A program made the translations under genes and the position numbers. Shown in pieces: positions 34,079 to 49,000 of a stretch of 53,792 nucleotides of DNA (positions within the stretch are counted from its first letter, which is position 1; the number at the start of each line of letters is the position of its first letter). A model generated the notes under the pieces. That model made no database searches, was not told the DNA's origin, and saw only the letters and a program-made list of their open reading frames with translations. Source of the DNA: Heterotrichella gracilis (Eukaryota; Sar; Xanthophyceae; Tribonematales; Xanthonemataceae); assembly GCA_032358255.1 (NCBI GenBank), contig JAULBX010025986.1, positions 1 through 53,792 on the forward strand. The letters run 5' to 3'.

Positions 34079-37000
34079 TGTGCAATGCTGCCAAAGATAT
34101 GTATGCTCCCACAGTCTAAGAGGTATGCACTGATATACATACACCAGAGATTCCCAGCAACTGCAATGGAAGATCCATTGGCACAAGGCGGAACATGTTT
34201 GCATGGGATGTGTCGGGAATCTTTCTGGTTAAAGGATGGAGTAGGCTTCACCAGTGGCACTCGACAACTATCAGCTATTATATCAACTACAACCGCATGC
34301 TTGCAAAAAACGTTCGCGATCCCAGTGGTAAACTACAGTCGTGCGTCAAAAGACCAGCACGAACAATTTGATAAAGCCTTTTTCAAGTATTGGCAACCTT
34401 TGAAGGGTCAAGTGCGGGGTTGGGCACAAACAGGAGCAATTCTAGCCATTTTGAAATCGCCCTGCAGGGAGACAATTTACACTTTTAAAAGCATTTCACC
34501 CCAGGCAAAATGTATAAGTATAACAGATCAATAAAAACAATAACAGAATTATTTAGGGCGAACCTGTATCGCCTGTTCGGTATGCAACACAGTATCTCAA
34601 GTGTAGTTGATAGAATAGTAGCTGATAGAATGGTTGAGTCACTGAAGAGGAGGCAACGAGAATGTGCTGCTGTTACTGTTTAATATTAACGTTGTTGATA
34701 TCTGAAAGGACTGCTACTCAGACTTTAATAATTCAGTAGTTGCTGGGGAAAAGCCCTAGTATACCTATGTTGCTGACGCCTGGTGGACGCTTTGCGGGAG
34801 CCTTTCAACCAATCCACGGCTATCTTAAAACTGGCAGCGGTGGTACACGGTGTTCTAAGACAGGCCGCCATGGTGTCAAAGCTGCAGATTGTAACTACTG
34901 TGCCCGCACTACTCCCACAGAAAAAACCCCATCAAATATTGCAGTATGCCTGCCAAAATGTTGTTTACGAATATGGCCCTGACAGTCATATGTTAATAAT
35001 CTTTGATCACCAAGATTTGTATGTGGAAGAAAACTGCTGAGGATGCTTTTCATTCAATTGTTATGATCAGTCATCTCGTTCCCTCATGGCACAGGGTACC
35101 AATGCAAGTGCAGCATGCATGCTCTGGAATGAGGATGGACGATGCCGTATTTTGAGTTCAAGCACAAGCTTGCCATTAGTGAAGGAAGAGTACAACAATT
35201 ACCCTGCTGAAGCCTATACCATACCTCTTCAATTTCAAAGGCCAGTGAAGCAGTTTGTTGTCTTCAGCTGCAAGGCCGGCACTCGGAGCTTTCAAAGAGC
35301 CATTGTCGGTGAAAGATTTATATCATCGCAATTCACTGTCCTAGCTTTTTCTTTGCAGGTACGACGTGATGTGCACATGTGCTTCAACATTTACACATGG
35401 AGTTACGCCATTTTGCTAAGAAATGGTATTTTCGTGTCCTCCACTCATCCTGATCTTATAAAGGTTTCATTTGCTGTAGGCATACACTCAATCGGTTCGA
35501 AGTTGTTCTGTTTTAACCATAGAAGAGAGCAGCCTGAGGTAAGATGGGACTAACCTTTGCTGGCTTGGTTAGTTGGAATTATGGCAGTGTTTGCGGTTCC
35601 ACATTATTCAAACTCCCAATACAGAGGTACGCCACGCCACGCCACGCCGAGCCTAAATGAGACCCAGCTGCCTCGCCATGGAAAAAATTGGGCTTGGGCT
35701 ATGTAGATTACCAGCCTACAATCCCAACGGGAAATGGGAATGCCTAGCAAACGTTGGCTAGCTACACTAGCTGCCCAGCATTTGGGCATAGCATACAGTG
35801 GTACAGTACCATAAAGAAAGAGCAAGGGATCCTCTGAAAGCTGCAATGAGTTGCCAATTATTGCCATAGCAGTTGCAATTACAACATCAACCAAGCCTAT
35901 CTGGTACATCGTCTGCTGGCATCATCAATGCAGAATCGGATTATTCCATGGACAGAAGAACCACCTGTGGAAGTTTCTGCTATTGTGATATATGAATTAA
36001 TTAAGTAACCCCAGGACTCATCAGCTTCGAATCTGGATTTTTCGCAATGAACTAACTAATTATTTTGGCATACCTTTGTACCACAAAAATGCTGTGGAAG
36101 GTATTCGCAATACTATTAAAATTGACAGGTTCTGATACCAAGCTTGTTCAGTTACTGAGGGAACTGCACCTTGATACAATATGTGTGGTCCGTGTCTTTG
36201 GGGATACTCTCCCCCCTCTTCAGATATGCACGGGTTAAAAGCAGGGCTGCGTTTTAGCTCCTTCCGTTTTCAATTTAGTGGTAGACATGGTGGCAAGGCA
36301 GGTGTTTGAAATTGTGAAGGATTATGGCATTACTATTGCTTACAAGGTAGACAGCCAGTTGTATAGGGCCTCGTGCACCATTACGGGTAACCTGCAGCGT
36401 TTTTCTGATAATGTATGCAGATGACATCACCCTGGTTTGTGGATCTCAGTCGGAGGTGACAACAGCACTGTCTAGGGTGTTTGTTATTTCTCATAAGTGG
36501 GGGTTATTGGTTAGCGTCCCTAAGACTAAGATCCTAGTGGAGCAAAGACTGAAAAGGAGACCCTAGTGTTTGTATTAAATGGGCAGCAGGTGGAAGTTGT
36601 GTGCTTTAAACTGCACTGCAGCAACCAGCAACAACCAACAACACATCAAGACGGAGGTTAGGTCAACCTTACCACCCTGCACTCCTGGTGTTCCCACACC
36701 ATAAAGGTGTGCACCAACTAATATTGTAAGGGAAACAGTGGAGAAAAATCAGGAGCCCACGCACCCAGACACTGGTGCCCATGCACCAGAGTTCCAGCCC
36801 ATTGAAGTTTTACTGTCACCTCTCCAAATGTTTCTTTTATAAAAAAATAATCTGGACCATGGAACAAACTGCAGGACTGCCGCATTGCATTATTATCGAC
36901 ATCCATTCGGAATCCCCCCAATCTACAGGTATACTCATATTCACATATGCAACTCTTCTACAAACATTCTACAATCTTCTGTTGAAGCTGTACTCGTCAA

Positions 37001-40000
37001 AATACCTTTATACGGCAGAGAATGTGTGACTGAGCTTCAGTCTACATCTGGCTGGTGCGTACTGAAATGCACACCTTTGCATGGCACATATATGGCACTC
37101 TTCAAAGGCACACAATAGTAAGTTCCATGGCAAAGTGCCAGTAATGCGGAAATAGGTTTCATACTTTCAATTACCGTATTTATTATTTTCGCAAAGGCAA
37201 AGGCAATCACTGAATGTGTTTTGTGCAGGCAAGCAGCCGCAACTGCTTGGCTTCAAATGGTGGGCATTGCTCCAAGGTACTCAATTAGAGCCGAACGTTG
37301 GAAAATGTGTAGCCATGGAGGACTATGGAAGCCCAGATCGAGCCAACATTTGCCTTGGGTGCAGGTAATTATTGTCATGAATTTATTTTTTGTCTTGTAC
37401 GTTGTTAATAATTACCCGTTGTCAAGGAACTGCATCATTCGTGCAGGAAATTGCTATATTTGGAGGCAATCAAGCCTTTAGGGAAGTCTACCTGTGGTCA
37501 CATATGCACCTTTCTGCATTGAGTGGGGCACAAGTACTGCCCAACTGGACGGGGTCTTCTTTTACAATCCCAGTGCACACTGCAGTTACAAACACTTCAA
37601 GCTTACATCAGTGGGCAGTGAATACTGTACTGCCTAGCAAGCTTCACAGAGTGTATTTGGACCTTGACTTCAAAAAAGTCTGTTGCACCTTTGCTGCCAA
37701 CGTGCACAAATCCCACTGTGCTGCCAACAATACATCTAAAAAATCATATGCTTGTGCAAATACTATATATGACTTGCAATGGGTGGCCGACAGGCTGCTT
37801 ACCAGCAGAAGCTGTGCTATCAACTACCAACCTGCACCCCATGTGACGCTCGAGATTAAATGCAACCAATGGAAGAGTAAACCTGCGGAGAAGAGAATGC
37901 AAACAGTGGCAAGCTGCTCAATTGCACGATGTCATTTTAACATACTAGCCTTGCTTAGATCGAGCCTAACATTTTGTGAACCTTGCACGTTGGTAAGTTC
38001 GCAGCAGATTATCATTTTGCTGCTCATCTGCATGCAACTAATTGAGTGGGATGCACCCAACTTGCCATCTTTCGGACATTTATGATGGCAAGGGTATTTG
38101 GGGGCCCCATGTTGTGCCACAGTGTACATGAACATCCTCAGTTGTTAATAGTTCATTTGTATCAGGGATTCCAAGGTTTGTCTGTGACTCGCTCGACCTG
38201 CCATGAAGCGCGCAATTGGACTGGTCAAGGGGCCGGCACATATGCACAGTCTGCTGCACAAGCTATCCTGAGGGTTGCAGACCGCGAGCTCGCCCAGTAT
38301 GGGGGTGTCACGTCATACCTTTGTGACCTCTCACAAGGTTTCTTGTTTGCCAACGTCGCTCCAACAATTCTTCCCGCAAATAATAAGACATTTCAGTCTG
38401 GTGAAGTAATCAATACCAAATACCAGCCCCAAAGCACGCTTCCCCAATTCCAAGAAAACAATTCACAACTTGTGGCTGATAATCAGCTGCAGCAAATGCC
38501 TGCTATGCTGCCGATGCTGATAAATATCCCAGGCAATCTTTGGCAAGATGCTAAGGTACGTTGACAATTGACCTTTCATAGTTGCAATGAACAGAAAATG
38601 AAGTACGCACAAAATGTTGGGTGTTTGGTGCAGTTGTGCTGACTACTATGCTGTGTGGGGCATACAGCTAGGCGTAAACAATGAAGAGTGATAAAATTGG
38701 GGACCTGGTTTGTCTAGGTATCTGTTTTGTGTCGGTTTCAAGAATGGCGCACTCCCCTGATCTTCATCTTCCTAGTAAGTGTAGTTTATAAATTAAGTGA
38801 CAGACTTCGGGATCTTATTGAATTCACCAGGTTGGGACATTTAGGACTTTCACGCAAACCAAACGTATGATAAGATTTTGTCAGAGAAACTTTTGGTTGG
38901 ATATTAAACCATGCAACGTACATATATCTTATAATAATAACACAGGTTCTAGCTCAACCTCCTCGCATCTTCAATACCCTGTGCATACAGATATCAGCAG
39001 CATCTCAGATATGTGGGTCCACAACGGTTTTCTCATCCAAAAGCAGCCCATATACTTGGGGTGGTGACAGTGGTTATTTGGTGCATAGTAGCTGCTTGCA
39101 ACATTGTGGATAATTCTGTATAGGTGGGGTTTGTTTGTGAGTGTTTCTTAGACCAAAGTGATGGAAGTGGCGAAGTTGAGCAGCCTCAAACTGTGTAAAT
39201 GGTAAACTTGTGGGAGTGGTTCACAAGCTTGCCTGATTGGGCAGGGTGTTCACCAATGACAACTGCCTAGATTTAGATTTTTCCCAACGCCTGAGCTGTG
39301 CTGGTGCTACATATGGTGCATTACGCAAGCTTATCTGGCATAATAGGCAGGTGTCACTGTCGACCAAGATAAGGTTTTCAATTCTTTGATTGTGTCCACT
39401 TTGTTGTATGGGGCAGACAGCTGGTAATATCACAGTCCCATTGGGAAGACTGCAAGGTGTTTCAGAACAATTGTTCAAGGGCACTGTGTGGGGTGTCAAG
39501 GGTTGAATGTTTCCTATACACGTTTTGCTAGAAAAATGCAATTGCAAGGCTATTTCAATCAGCTACGGTGACTGATCTCTGACTACAACAGCTAGTGCAT
39601 GGTGGACGCATGTCAGCCAATATAATATCCAAGTGTGTTATGGTTGGTGGGACAATAGGGGAGCGCGCTGTGGATAGGCCCAGAGCCACGTTTGAGGTTG
39701 GGCAACCCTCGCGCTACGTGATATAGGTGCGTCGATGGCGACAGTATAGAGATGGTAAAAGTGGTGGCTGGAAAGGGCTGGTTGCGCAACGCGCTGCTAA
39801 TGTAGCTATTCCTTGGACGCATGTAAATATCGAAGTAAAGTAAGCTGGGATAGACAAGATGAATGGATGTAAACTGTAAAAAACAGCAGTATCCAAGGTC
39901 ATTGCTTGTCTATTATTACAAAACACAACCAGTTGGGTGGAATGTCCCTGCTGATCTGCCATATACTCTAACCCTACCTTTCTACCTCGCTCAAGGAGCT

Positions 40001-43000
40001 TTGTGGTGATCACCATATATCTGGGGGATATGGAGCCCTTGGGAGGCTGTTTGGAGTGTATGCGATGTACCAATGCTGCCAGGGAAAGCTGCGGGTAGCT
40101 CACAGGCAATCAATCTACCACAACACCCACATTGCATGGACTGGAATTACTCATTGCGGCAGGTACGCATGCTGTTATACGCATTTGCACAGAGCACTCC
40201 AAATGCATTTATTGTTGTTCATACATTCTAGAGTACACCACCTACATATATACACAAAGCAGACGTGCAGATCTTGTTCACACAACAATTGTTTGGTGCA
40301 CAGATATGACGTGGGATATGCAGCTGATGTGCATGGAGCTATGTCGAGGAGAAATGAGTTGTTTCAAAACAATGTTTGTATTGTGCACTTAGCTGGTGTC
40401 CTTTCTGAGGCAACCATACCACGCCAGACTGCCCAGTTCCTAAGGGTATCAGACGGACCAAAGGTCCATGGATTAAATAAAATCTTGCAGGTATATGTTC
40501 AAGTTGTTTCTATTGATCAGTCAATAGGCCTTGGCAGTTGCACTTTAGATGTTGCATGTATCTAGTGGGCAAAGGCAAGCACATACTTACTGTGGCAACA
40601 ACTGCAGGCTGTGCGTTTACTGTATTCAACTACCCTGGTTGCATTTTCTTCAATTGCATCTCTCTATGGAACTGCCGGATCAAGCAATTATGCAGCCTCC
40701 AATGCAGCAATGGACAGCATAGCTGTTGCCATGTCCTCTCAAGGTGATTGGGTTGTTGTTGCATATTCCATGCCATGTCAATGGTCTTCTAGAAAACATT
40801 CTTTCTTTTTTATCTGACCCTTATTCGGGCTATTGTTGATATTTGCCAGCTTATTAACAGGGATCAGCATCAAACTCCTTGTATGGGGACCATGGGCTGC
40901 AGTTGGAATGGTGTCAAGTAGCATATCTGTAAAACGGGCCATGCAGCAAATGGGGATTGGCTTTCTAACACCATTGGAAGGAATCAGTTGCTGCGCCTTT
41001 GCAATGGCAAATTCACTTCATCCTGCTGACTTGGTAAGTCACCAGACAGAAAACAGTATTTGTAAAAACGCAGTGTTGGGGGTTCATAACTATTGCTAGT
41101 GTGCTAAACCTTTGTCAGCATTGCTTCCATGTGAGGTCTGTAACCAAAGTACATTCGTGTATCTTACTGATACACAGGGTGTGGAGCAAATTACGCACTT
41201 GACCTGTGACCCTGCAAAGTCCATCAAAGCCACGTTACTGCTGAACAGCACTGGGATTAAGTCCTGGTTGGGTTTAAAAAACCTTGACGTAAATGGATAA
41301 ACTCTACTTAATTTGTGAAAATGCCTGTCCAGCACCTTGGCTAGATTGGATTGAACAAGTAGTGGGTAACTGCCAAGGGTCAGCACAACTTGCTCTGAAA
41401 TTAAGTGTAACAGTCAGCTTGGCAGGAATGAAAGTCAATTGTATTTCCAAGGACTGGGGGTGTCAACAAACACCGGTATTGGCACAACGCATAGCTATGT
41501 ACTGATAGCCAATTGCTGTCCATAGGTGCGTGTGCTTTCCCAGCAGTTCAGGGAACTCTTGTGCACAACATTGGTACCGGTGTGCACTCTGGGGTTTTAC
41601 TGAAGTTCTGAGCTGAAATTGGGAAGCAGTGTGCTAGGCATTTGAAGCATTAATTGTGGCAACAGCCTTGAGAGTGAGTGCTCACACCATCCTGTGCTGA
41701 TTGCAACCAGAAACAGTCTGGACAATACATGATTACCGGCATGGTGTGTAACATCGCCTTTGTTGGCAAACAAATAAGATGTATTACCACATTTGTAAGA
41801 GGTTTTGTGCGGAGGCAATCATTCATGCAATATAATATATTTCATAAATTGCATTCATCAAAGTGTCTCTGAGTAACTATCCTGCGGTGCTGCGCTCTAC
41901 CTAGTATCAAGTATGTACCCTAATCCATAAACCCTAAATAGCCCCGCAAATAATATTCAGACCCAGAAATGACTACGACCCAGAAATGACTACAAACCCA
42001 GAGACGGTCTGGAAGTTATCTCTCAGAGGGGAAGCTTATTAATGCAATCAAGTTGAATAGTTTTTTGCTTTAATTATTGCCTTTGCAATGACAACTCTTA
42101 CAAAAGTGGTAAGAAGTCTTATTTTTTTGCCAAGGCAAATTTACACATTATGCCAGTATATTTTGTTACACCAGTATATTTTGTTCCACCAGAGTATTTT
42201 GTTACACATCATGCAAGTCTATTTTGTTGCGTGAATTTGATTGAGTAGGAAAACTATGCAGTATTGAGCATAAACGGGGGTGATTGGGGTTCAATGGCAG
42301 AATAATTGACTTGGGACTTGTGCAAAAGCCATAGGATTGAGTTAGCCAGGTTTAGACTGGGTGCCCATAATCTTGAGGTTGAAACAGGTAGATGGAGACA
42401 TATTTCGAGTACGAGCATAGGTTGTGCCAGTACTGCACTACAATTGGACAGCATCATGTTGAAGATGAACACCACTTTATATTTGAATGTCCCATATACC
42501 ATGACATCCGAGATACATTTCATAGTTGTTATGGTGATATTTCCAGAAACTTGTTTAGCTTTTTTAGTAGTAAATGTGGGGCCAATGCGGCTCCATTAAT
42601 TCACAGACTTTTTAGTGAGCGGGGTGACTTTATTAAGCGCCTTCAACAGTCTCGCGAGCCCGGGTTGGCTCCCTGAATGTGACTGTCAAATAAATCTTGT
42701 ATAAATATTGTATATTGGGTTCAGGGACGATAATTTAACTTGTTTGCTTTGTACAACACCGAATGTCCTACCGATGGTGTTCTGGATCATTGATGCATTC
42801 TTCAAGCAATCACCCTGGACATTATGAGCAGGAGCAGTAGGCGCCGAAAGGTAGCTTGATCAGTGCGCATAATCAAGGATTACCTATTGATATGCACCAT
42901 AAGCAGCAACCTCGCCGCAACAGCAAGGAGACAACTTGTGCATTACCTTCACCACCTGTCCATTTGCTAGAATATATGGATACTCAACATCAGACTTGGC

Positions 43001-46000
43001 CTTGGTCATGAAAGCACTAATTAGCTAACTGATCATGTTATCCATTCAATGTACAAAATTATTAACACCAAAACTGTTAGCCAGGTCAGCCTGTGTACTG
43101 CAAATAATGCAGTATTGTCGTTAAAATACATGGTATACATCTAGTACTGGCACTCCGTGATTTTCCACTCTGAAGCCGAGGACCAGGGTCTCAATTCTCG
43201 ACGAATTTTGAGCTTGGACGAGTTTCGAAACCGGTGCTGCAAAGGTAGCTCGAGTAGAAGGGTATCTGCGCTTTTCAAAAAAAAATTTTGGTGTTGTTTG
43301 GACGTCGTTTTGTGTCATTTTGCACACCGACACCGAAGGTTTTGACTGGTGTTAAACTTGAATGACTTTCGCTTTTTAGCCACCATTTTCCAAACATGGT
43401 ATAAATCAGATTTCGAGTACAGATTCCGAATATGTTCTCAAAAGTGGTGCCTGAACACTGGAAGGGCCCAAATCGCGTGGTCCGTCCCCCTCCCCCCCCC
43501 CCCGAATTGGCTGAGAGTGCCACCACTATGTGGTATACTAATGATCATTGTAATGCATTTGCTTGTAACCAGCATTTTAGTCTTAGACGGAAATGTACGC
43601 TGCATCTCGTAGCTATTCCATCACAAAGTGAAAACATAAGCGTGGCATATCTGAAAACGTAGTAAGGAGGGACGAGCATTCCTAGTAGATTTAGAATGGC
43701 GGTTGTATGCCAGGTTGTATGCCTCACTCTACAGCTTGTCGGATACCATTCCAGTGTAAGTGATGAAGGCCAGCCAGACACATAACACATGAAATGAAAA
43801 ACACACAACTGACAATAAAGTTATAAGCAACCATAAACTAACAGCGGATCCTGTCAGAAGAAAAAGAAACTAACAGATTTGCACATATGTAGACCTGCAG
43901 GCACTGGTCTCGCACTTTTTAAACCTGCAACTGTGGTTGTTCCATTGCTTCACACCACTCCTCACCAGTCTGGACGATGTGCATACATACCACTATTTTT
44001 CACTCAAATATATGAACTTGCTTGGCTAAAACCAATACAAAGCATGCTAACATACCCATTATATTATTTGCAGCACATGTGCCCCCTGGTGATGATTACG
44101 GTTACAAAGCAACAAAACAATACCCAAGTCCCAGCCAATGATGCAGTGGCCATGGCATCAAAGCCAACAAGCGGTATGTGAGCACTGAGGTCTGGAAACA
44201 TAATAATTCAACAGAATGTAGCATTTAATTGTATCACGTCTGCTCTTCATAAAATCTGTTTCCACTGAATACATGCATCATTATGAATCCCACCCTCTAA
44301 GACGCACTCCAAGCATTGATTTTGCTGGCTACCATCTCGTACATGTGGGCAGCAAACACTTGGTTAGTATGCTGTACCTAATATGTAGACCAAAAAACAA
44401 GCGTGAAAACCACGGGAAGGTACCATGAGAAAGTACTTTACATTGATATATTTAAAAATGGTCGAGATTTAGCCTGTTACACCATGGGATGCAGGAGTAA
44501 CTCGTGAAAGCAAATTACAGAACAACAGCGATGATTTTAAGAAGCTTTCATTGGCAGTAGAGTTTATTCTTGAGCAGATGGTTGCATATAACCACACAAA
44601 CATTGATACACCAATTATGGAGCTGGGCTTGGACTCGTTGACTACAATAGAGCTGCAAGCTCAACTTGCAAAGTAAGTATGCATTTATTTGGACGGTGCT
44701 CAGTACAATTTAGTTGCTACCTGTTCACTATGTGCACGTATAGACCATATTGCAGACATTGCAAGCAAACCTGCCAATATGGCCAAAGCTGTATCATTAA
44801 TTAAAATATGCAACCTTTTAATAAAAGCTCCATCCAAATTTAGTACTGCATCTGTTTGTGCTATATAAAATGCAATAGTTCATGAGCAAAGGATGAATGC
44901 AACATCCATCCAGTAATGAAATATCCTTGCAATGTGATCACTCGAGTGCCTGTCACACATACACACATCATGGTGCAGGTAAACCAATGATACTTTGTTT
45001 AGTCGTGACGGGTCCAGCAGTCCACCCAGATATGCAGTCACCCTTTTGTGTGCACAGCTTCTGTTAAACAACCTTATTTTTTGCAAGATGGTTAACCCAT
45101 TCAACAATCCCTCATTCTGTATTGCCATATATCATGCCACACGTTTCCAAACACAACAAAGCCACACATTCTGTGAAAGCTTATGTTAAGTAAGATGACA
45201 ACTATGGTGTGACATATGGAAATCTCCAGGGGTTGGATAGCAATGTCACCATACAGGGGAGGGGTTGATAGGAAGCTATCTGTAACCCATTCCTGAATGG
45301 GCTGTTTCTTGAGGTTAATAGGGCAGATAAGTGAGAATGGAACACCAGGAGATGGAACGAGTCAATCAGTTGGACAATGCCGGCTTTTTAATCGGTGACT
45401 GTAGAAAGAAGCGGTCCGTGAAAAGGGAAGTTGTACGGTCCAGGGAACCCAGAACAGGTGACCCAAGAAGACGATCTGAAGTAATTTATCATGTCATATT
45501 CAACGTGATCGAGTATGATTTTATAGCCGCTCAAATTGTTTCATTTCTGCCCCAGACCGCAAATCTTGCGCCTCAAATCACCAGATCAGGCCCCTTTTTG
45601 ACCGCAGTGGTCAAATCTCATAGGAGTCGGACTTTTTTTAGATCTGGTTGCTTTCACCGAATCCGCAGTGGCCAGACCGTCACATTAGCACCTGGGTGTC
45701 CGAGTTCGAATCCTGCAGCCAAAATGCTGTTTTCTTTCACTTTTCGGCCTTTATGCTGGTACCGATAATCGGCGGTGGAGAGCGGCGGCAATGGCGGTGT
45801 AATAGCAATTATTATTCCTCATGCAGGGGGCCACAGAAACAAACGTGTTTACCCTATGCCTAAGGAGAGGGGGGGGGGGGGGTGCTTGTTCTGAGGCCCC
45901 TTTGAAGTTCAGTGAAAAAATAAAAATAAAGCCTTTAACTTATTTTGAGGGGGTGTTTTATCAACTTGGGCACTGTCATGAGTCACGATTCGTGAGGGAG

Positions 46001-49000
46001 CCAAACCGGGCTCATTAGACTGTTGAAGGTTTTTGTTGCAAGAATTCTCCTCACTTACTAAAACAAGTATGAAATGATGAGGCCAAAGGGCTCCACTTTT
46101 GCTACTTAAGATGCTAAGCAAGTTTCTTTGAATATCAATATAGATACTCTGCTGTGTTTTGCAAATGTCCCCATAAAGAGGACAGTCGAAAAGGAAATGA
46201 ATATCATCTTCCACGTGTCGTTGTCTAATGCTGCAACAATACTGGCAGTATTTATTTTGAATTCAATTAAATGGAGTTGTTGGTCTATGCCACCTACCAA
46301 GTTCAACCTCTAACACATGGGCCCCCATCCTAAACTGGTAGTTTCTACCCTGTTTGCCTTGGAGATATTTAAATACATGAATATGATATAATAATATTAT
46401 TACAAAATTTATTACGTTCGCAGACTTTTTAGTGAGCGGGGTGATATTATTAAGCACCTCCAACAGTCTTGCGAGCCCGGGTTGGCTCCATGAATGTGAC
46501 TGTCAAATACACAGGAATTACAGGAATTTTGAAACAGATACAAAATGTAATCTTGTAATCTTGTATTATCCCATGAAGGAAATATGTTTGTTACTTTTTT
46601 GAAGCAAACATTCTGCAACCGCAAACTGTTCCCTTGGAATTAGGCCTGCGCAAGGGTCATTTTGCCACCCTCTTTGCCCCATTCTGTAAATGTTTGGGGG
46701 GTGGGTGGGTGCCCAGAGGTTTATGCATTTGCACAAAATGCATTACTGGGCGTGTGATTTGTAAAAAGAAACCCTCCACACAGGCCTCGAATATCTACTT
46801 TTGCAAGCTTTGCAATGGTTAAAACAAATTCCCTGCAGTCGAGGGTGTCAGATTTCAGGTTAAAGCACCCAGGCTCAGGATTGAATTCCAGACAGGTTCA
46901 GGAAACTTTTTACTGATTGGGCACATATGTTGCATGACTGTAGACAGGCTGCCAGAGCTGATAGAATTAGGAAAGAAACTGGAACCTTTGACTGATTGAA
47001 ACTATAACCTGTGAGATGCACGTGCCCTTGTGGGTACCCTTGCGTGGCATGTGGACAATCTCCACCACAAGCTTCAAGACACACAATTTGTCACACACAC
47101 TCCAATAGATATGTAAGGTCGTGCTGCTTGGCATAAAGGCTGGCAGAACCCAAAAATCAGGTGGTTCCTTTCATGGGTTTGTTCCTCTCAAATATGGGCA
47201 AATGAGAGGTAAACGAATTCGTCCCAGTTTTTTGGGCCCCAATTGCCGAGTGCATTCATCCTGGTACTCCCCTGGTGATATCAATGTGCTTCGTGAATTA
47301 CCAAACACTCCTGGATAACAAAGGCCAGCACGGTGTGATGTTTCCGCTGGTGAATACACTGCTTGATTCGCCCCTGTACTACTCTTCTTAAATCACACCC
47401 TAAATCACTCCCTTCAATTCGAAACTCCTGGGGCAGTGTTCCCATTGACAATTGATAGGTTGATACTAGAAGCCTATTTATCCAGAAATTCTAGCAGGTT
47501 GATAAAATTCAAATGTGTGAATGAGAATTGTTAATACCTGTACTTGGCAAATAAAGCAAAAGAAGTCTGCCCACTCCCATGTTAATCAAGAAATAACATG
47601 TAACTGGGGTTGAGTTCCTGACATGCAGAAGTTTTGAGCTTCCCTACCAGTCTGAGGCAATGTATGTTGGTTGGGTGCACATTGTTTCCTCCAGTACAAT
47701 GATACTGGAAGAGCTAATGTATCACAAATTTGGCTATTTATACCGCGCCAATGCACATCTGAGCAAAACTTGGCTGCTATCCCTATATTATCAACAACAG
47801 CCTTCCAACTTGCCTTTCAATGAATTTACACCTAGTACTTTTACTTGGCCTATAGGAGTCGTTATGCATATACATAAAACATTAAAAAAAGTTACCTACA
47901 GAGATATGTTGCCATGGTGGTATTTGTAATTGAAGGCTGCCATCTGTTTCTTCTCCAGATTCACAATTAGGTCGTGTGCATTAATAAAAGTGCAATTTTA
48001 TTGGAAAGCACGGCGACATGTGAACTTGTGGATATATTCGAGTTAGGCAGTGTATTGACACATTACCGCAATTGTTGTGGCACAGAAGGCAGGTCAGCAA
48101 AAGCCATATACCTGCAGTACTGCTTGCCCATGTAACCCGGGTCGGCCAAATGCTCTGACGCAAGGACGAATAAACCAAAACAAGGGGTGGAATGCAAAGC
48201 AAAGCAGCGTAGATGGGGCATGTACCTGGGGAGTACAATAATCACAGTCATTATCATTATATTGCCATCTAGCCAACATGCGTACAATGCTAGATGGCAG
48301 TATGTGCATGCAATTGCAATAATCAACAAGTTGATGTATGCAACCTGGTCTTTTTCACCCGCTTTGTTGACTGCAATACCATTACTTATAGATATTGAAA
48401 CAATGTGAGAAATTGAACTGCTACCCTGGCTTGTGCAGATTTACACATGCCCGACAGCGCAAATATACATCTCCCAAGCTTACCACGTACCCTTGCCTGC
48501 AGGGCATTTGGACTGCACGTCCCAAGCACGTTTGTGCTAGATTACCCTACAGCACATGAAATGGCAAAAACGTTATACAGCATGACTTGCAATCAGCATA
48601 CCACACCAGGAAACGATGACCAGAGCAGTATTGAGAGGGACTGGTTGGCAGAACCTTATTTGCAATATCACCCCGAGATTATGAATCGTGCTTCACTGAT
48701 ACTGTGTTCTGCTACCATGGGCCTACAGTGTTTCGAACTACAATCAGTAGTCGGACGTCCATTAGATGGATCAACACGGATACCACTGACTCGTTGGGAC
48801 GATGAATTAATTGTTACACCTTGTCAGTTTGCCAGGTAATTTTGTGTTTAATGCAATGGACGTGGTAGCTATAGGTAAAGAGTTGCATGTAAGGATTTGG
48901 ATGAATAAACCATATTATGGACTGCGGCTTTCATTTGGCTGTCCTGCATCTGCAGTGCACCAATACGGATGTGTCTGAAAGTCTGTCATTGCGGGTATAT

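Noticed and set aside
34085..34534. AT or DH exon in the KS1 intron (FPATAMED resembles LPATAMLE)
   Set aside because: Phase does not fit the neighbouring KS1 exons, which join directly to each other, and no other DH or AT motif follows.
37230..37364. Alternative frame of the DH1 middle exon (VAMEDYGSPDRANICLG)
   Set aside because: It looks protein-like, but only the other frame (QAAATAWLQMV..) matches the phases of both neighbouring exons.
43349..43662. Proline-rich open frame near the C run
   Set aside because: The Pro stretch is only the translated homopolymer at 43491-43502; no splice or domain support.
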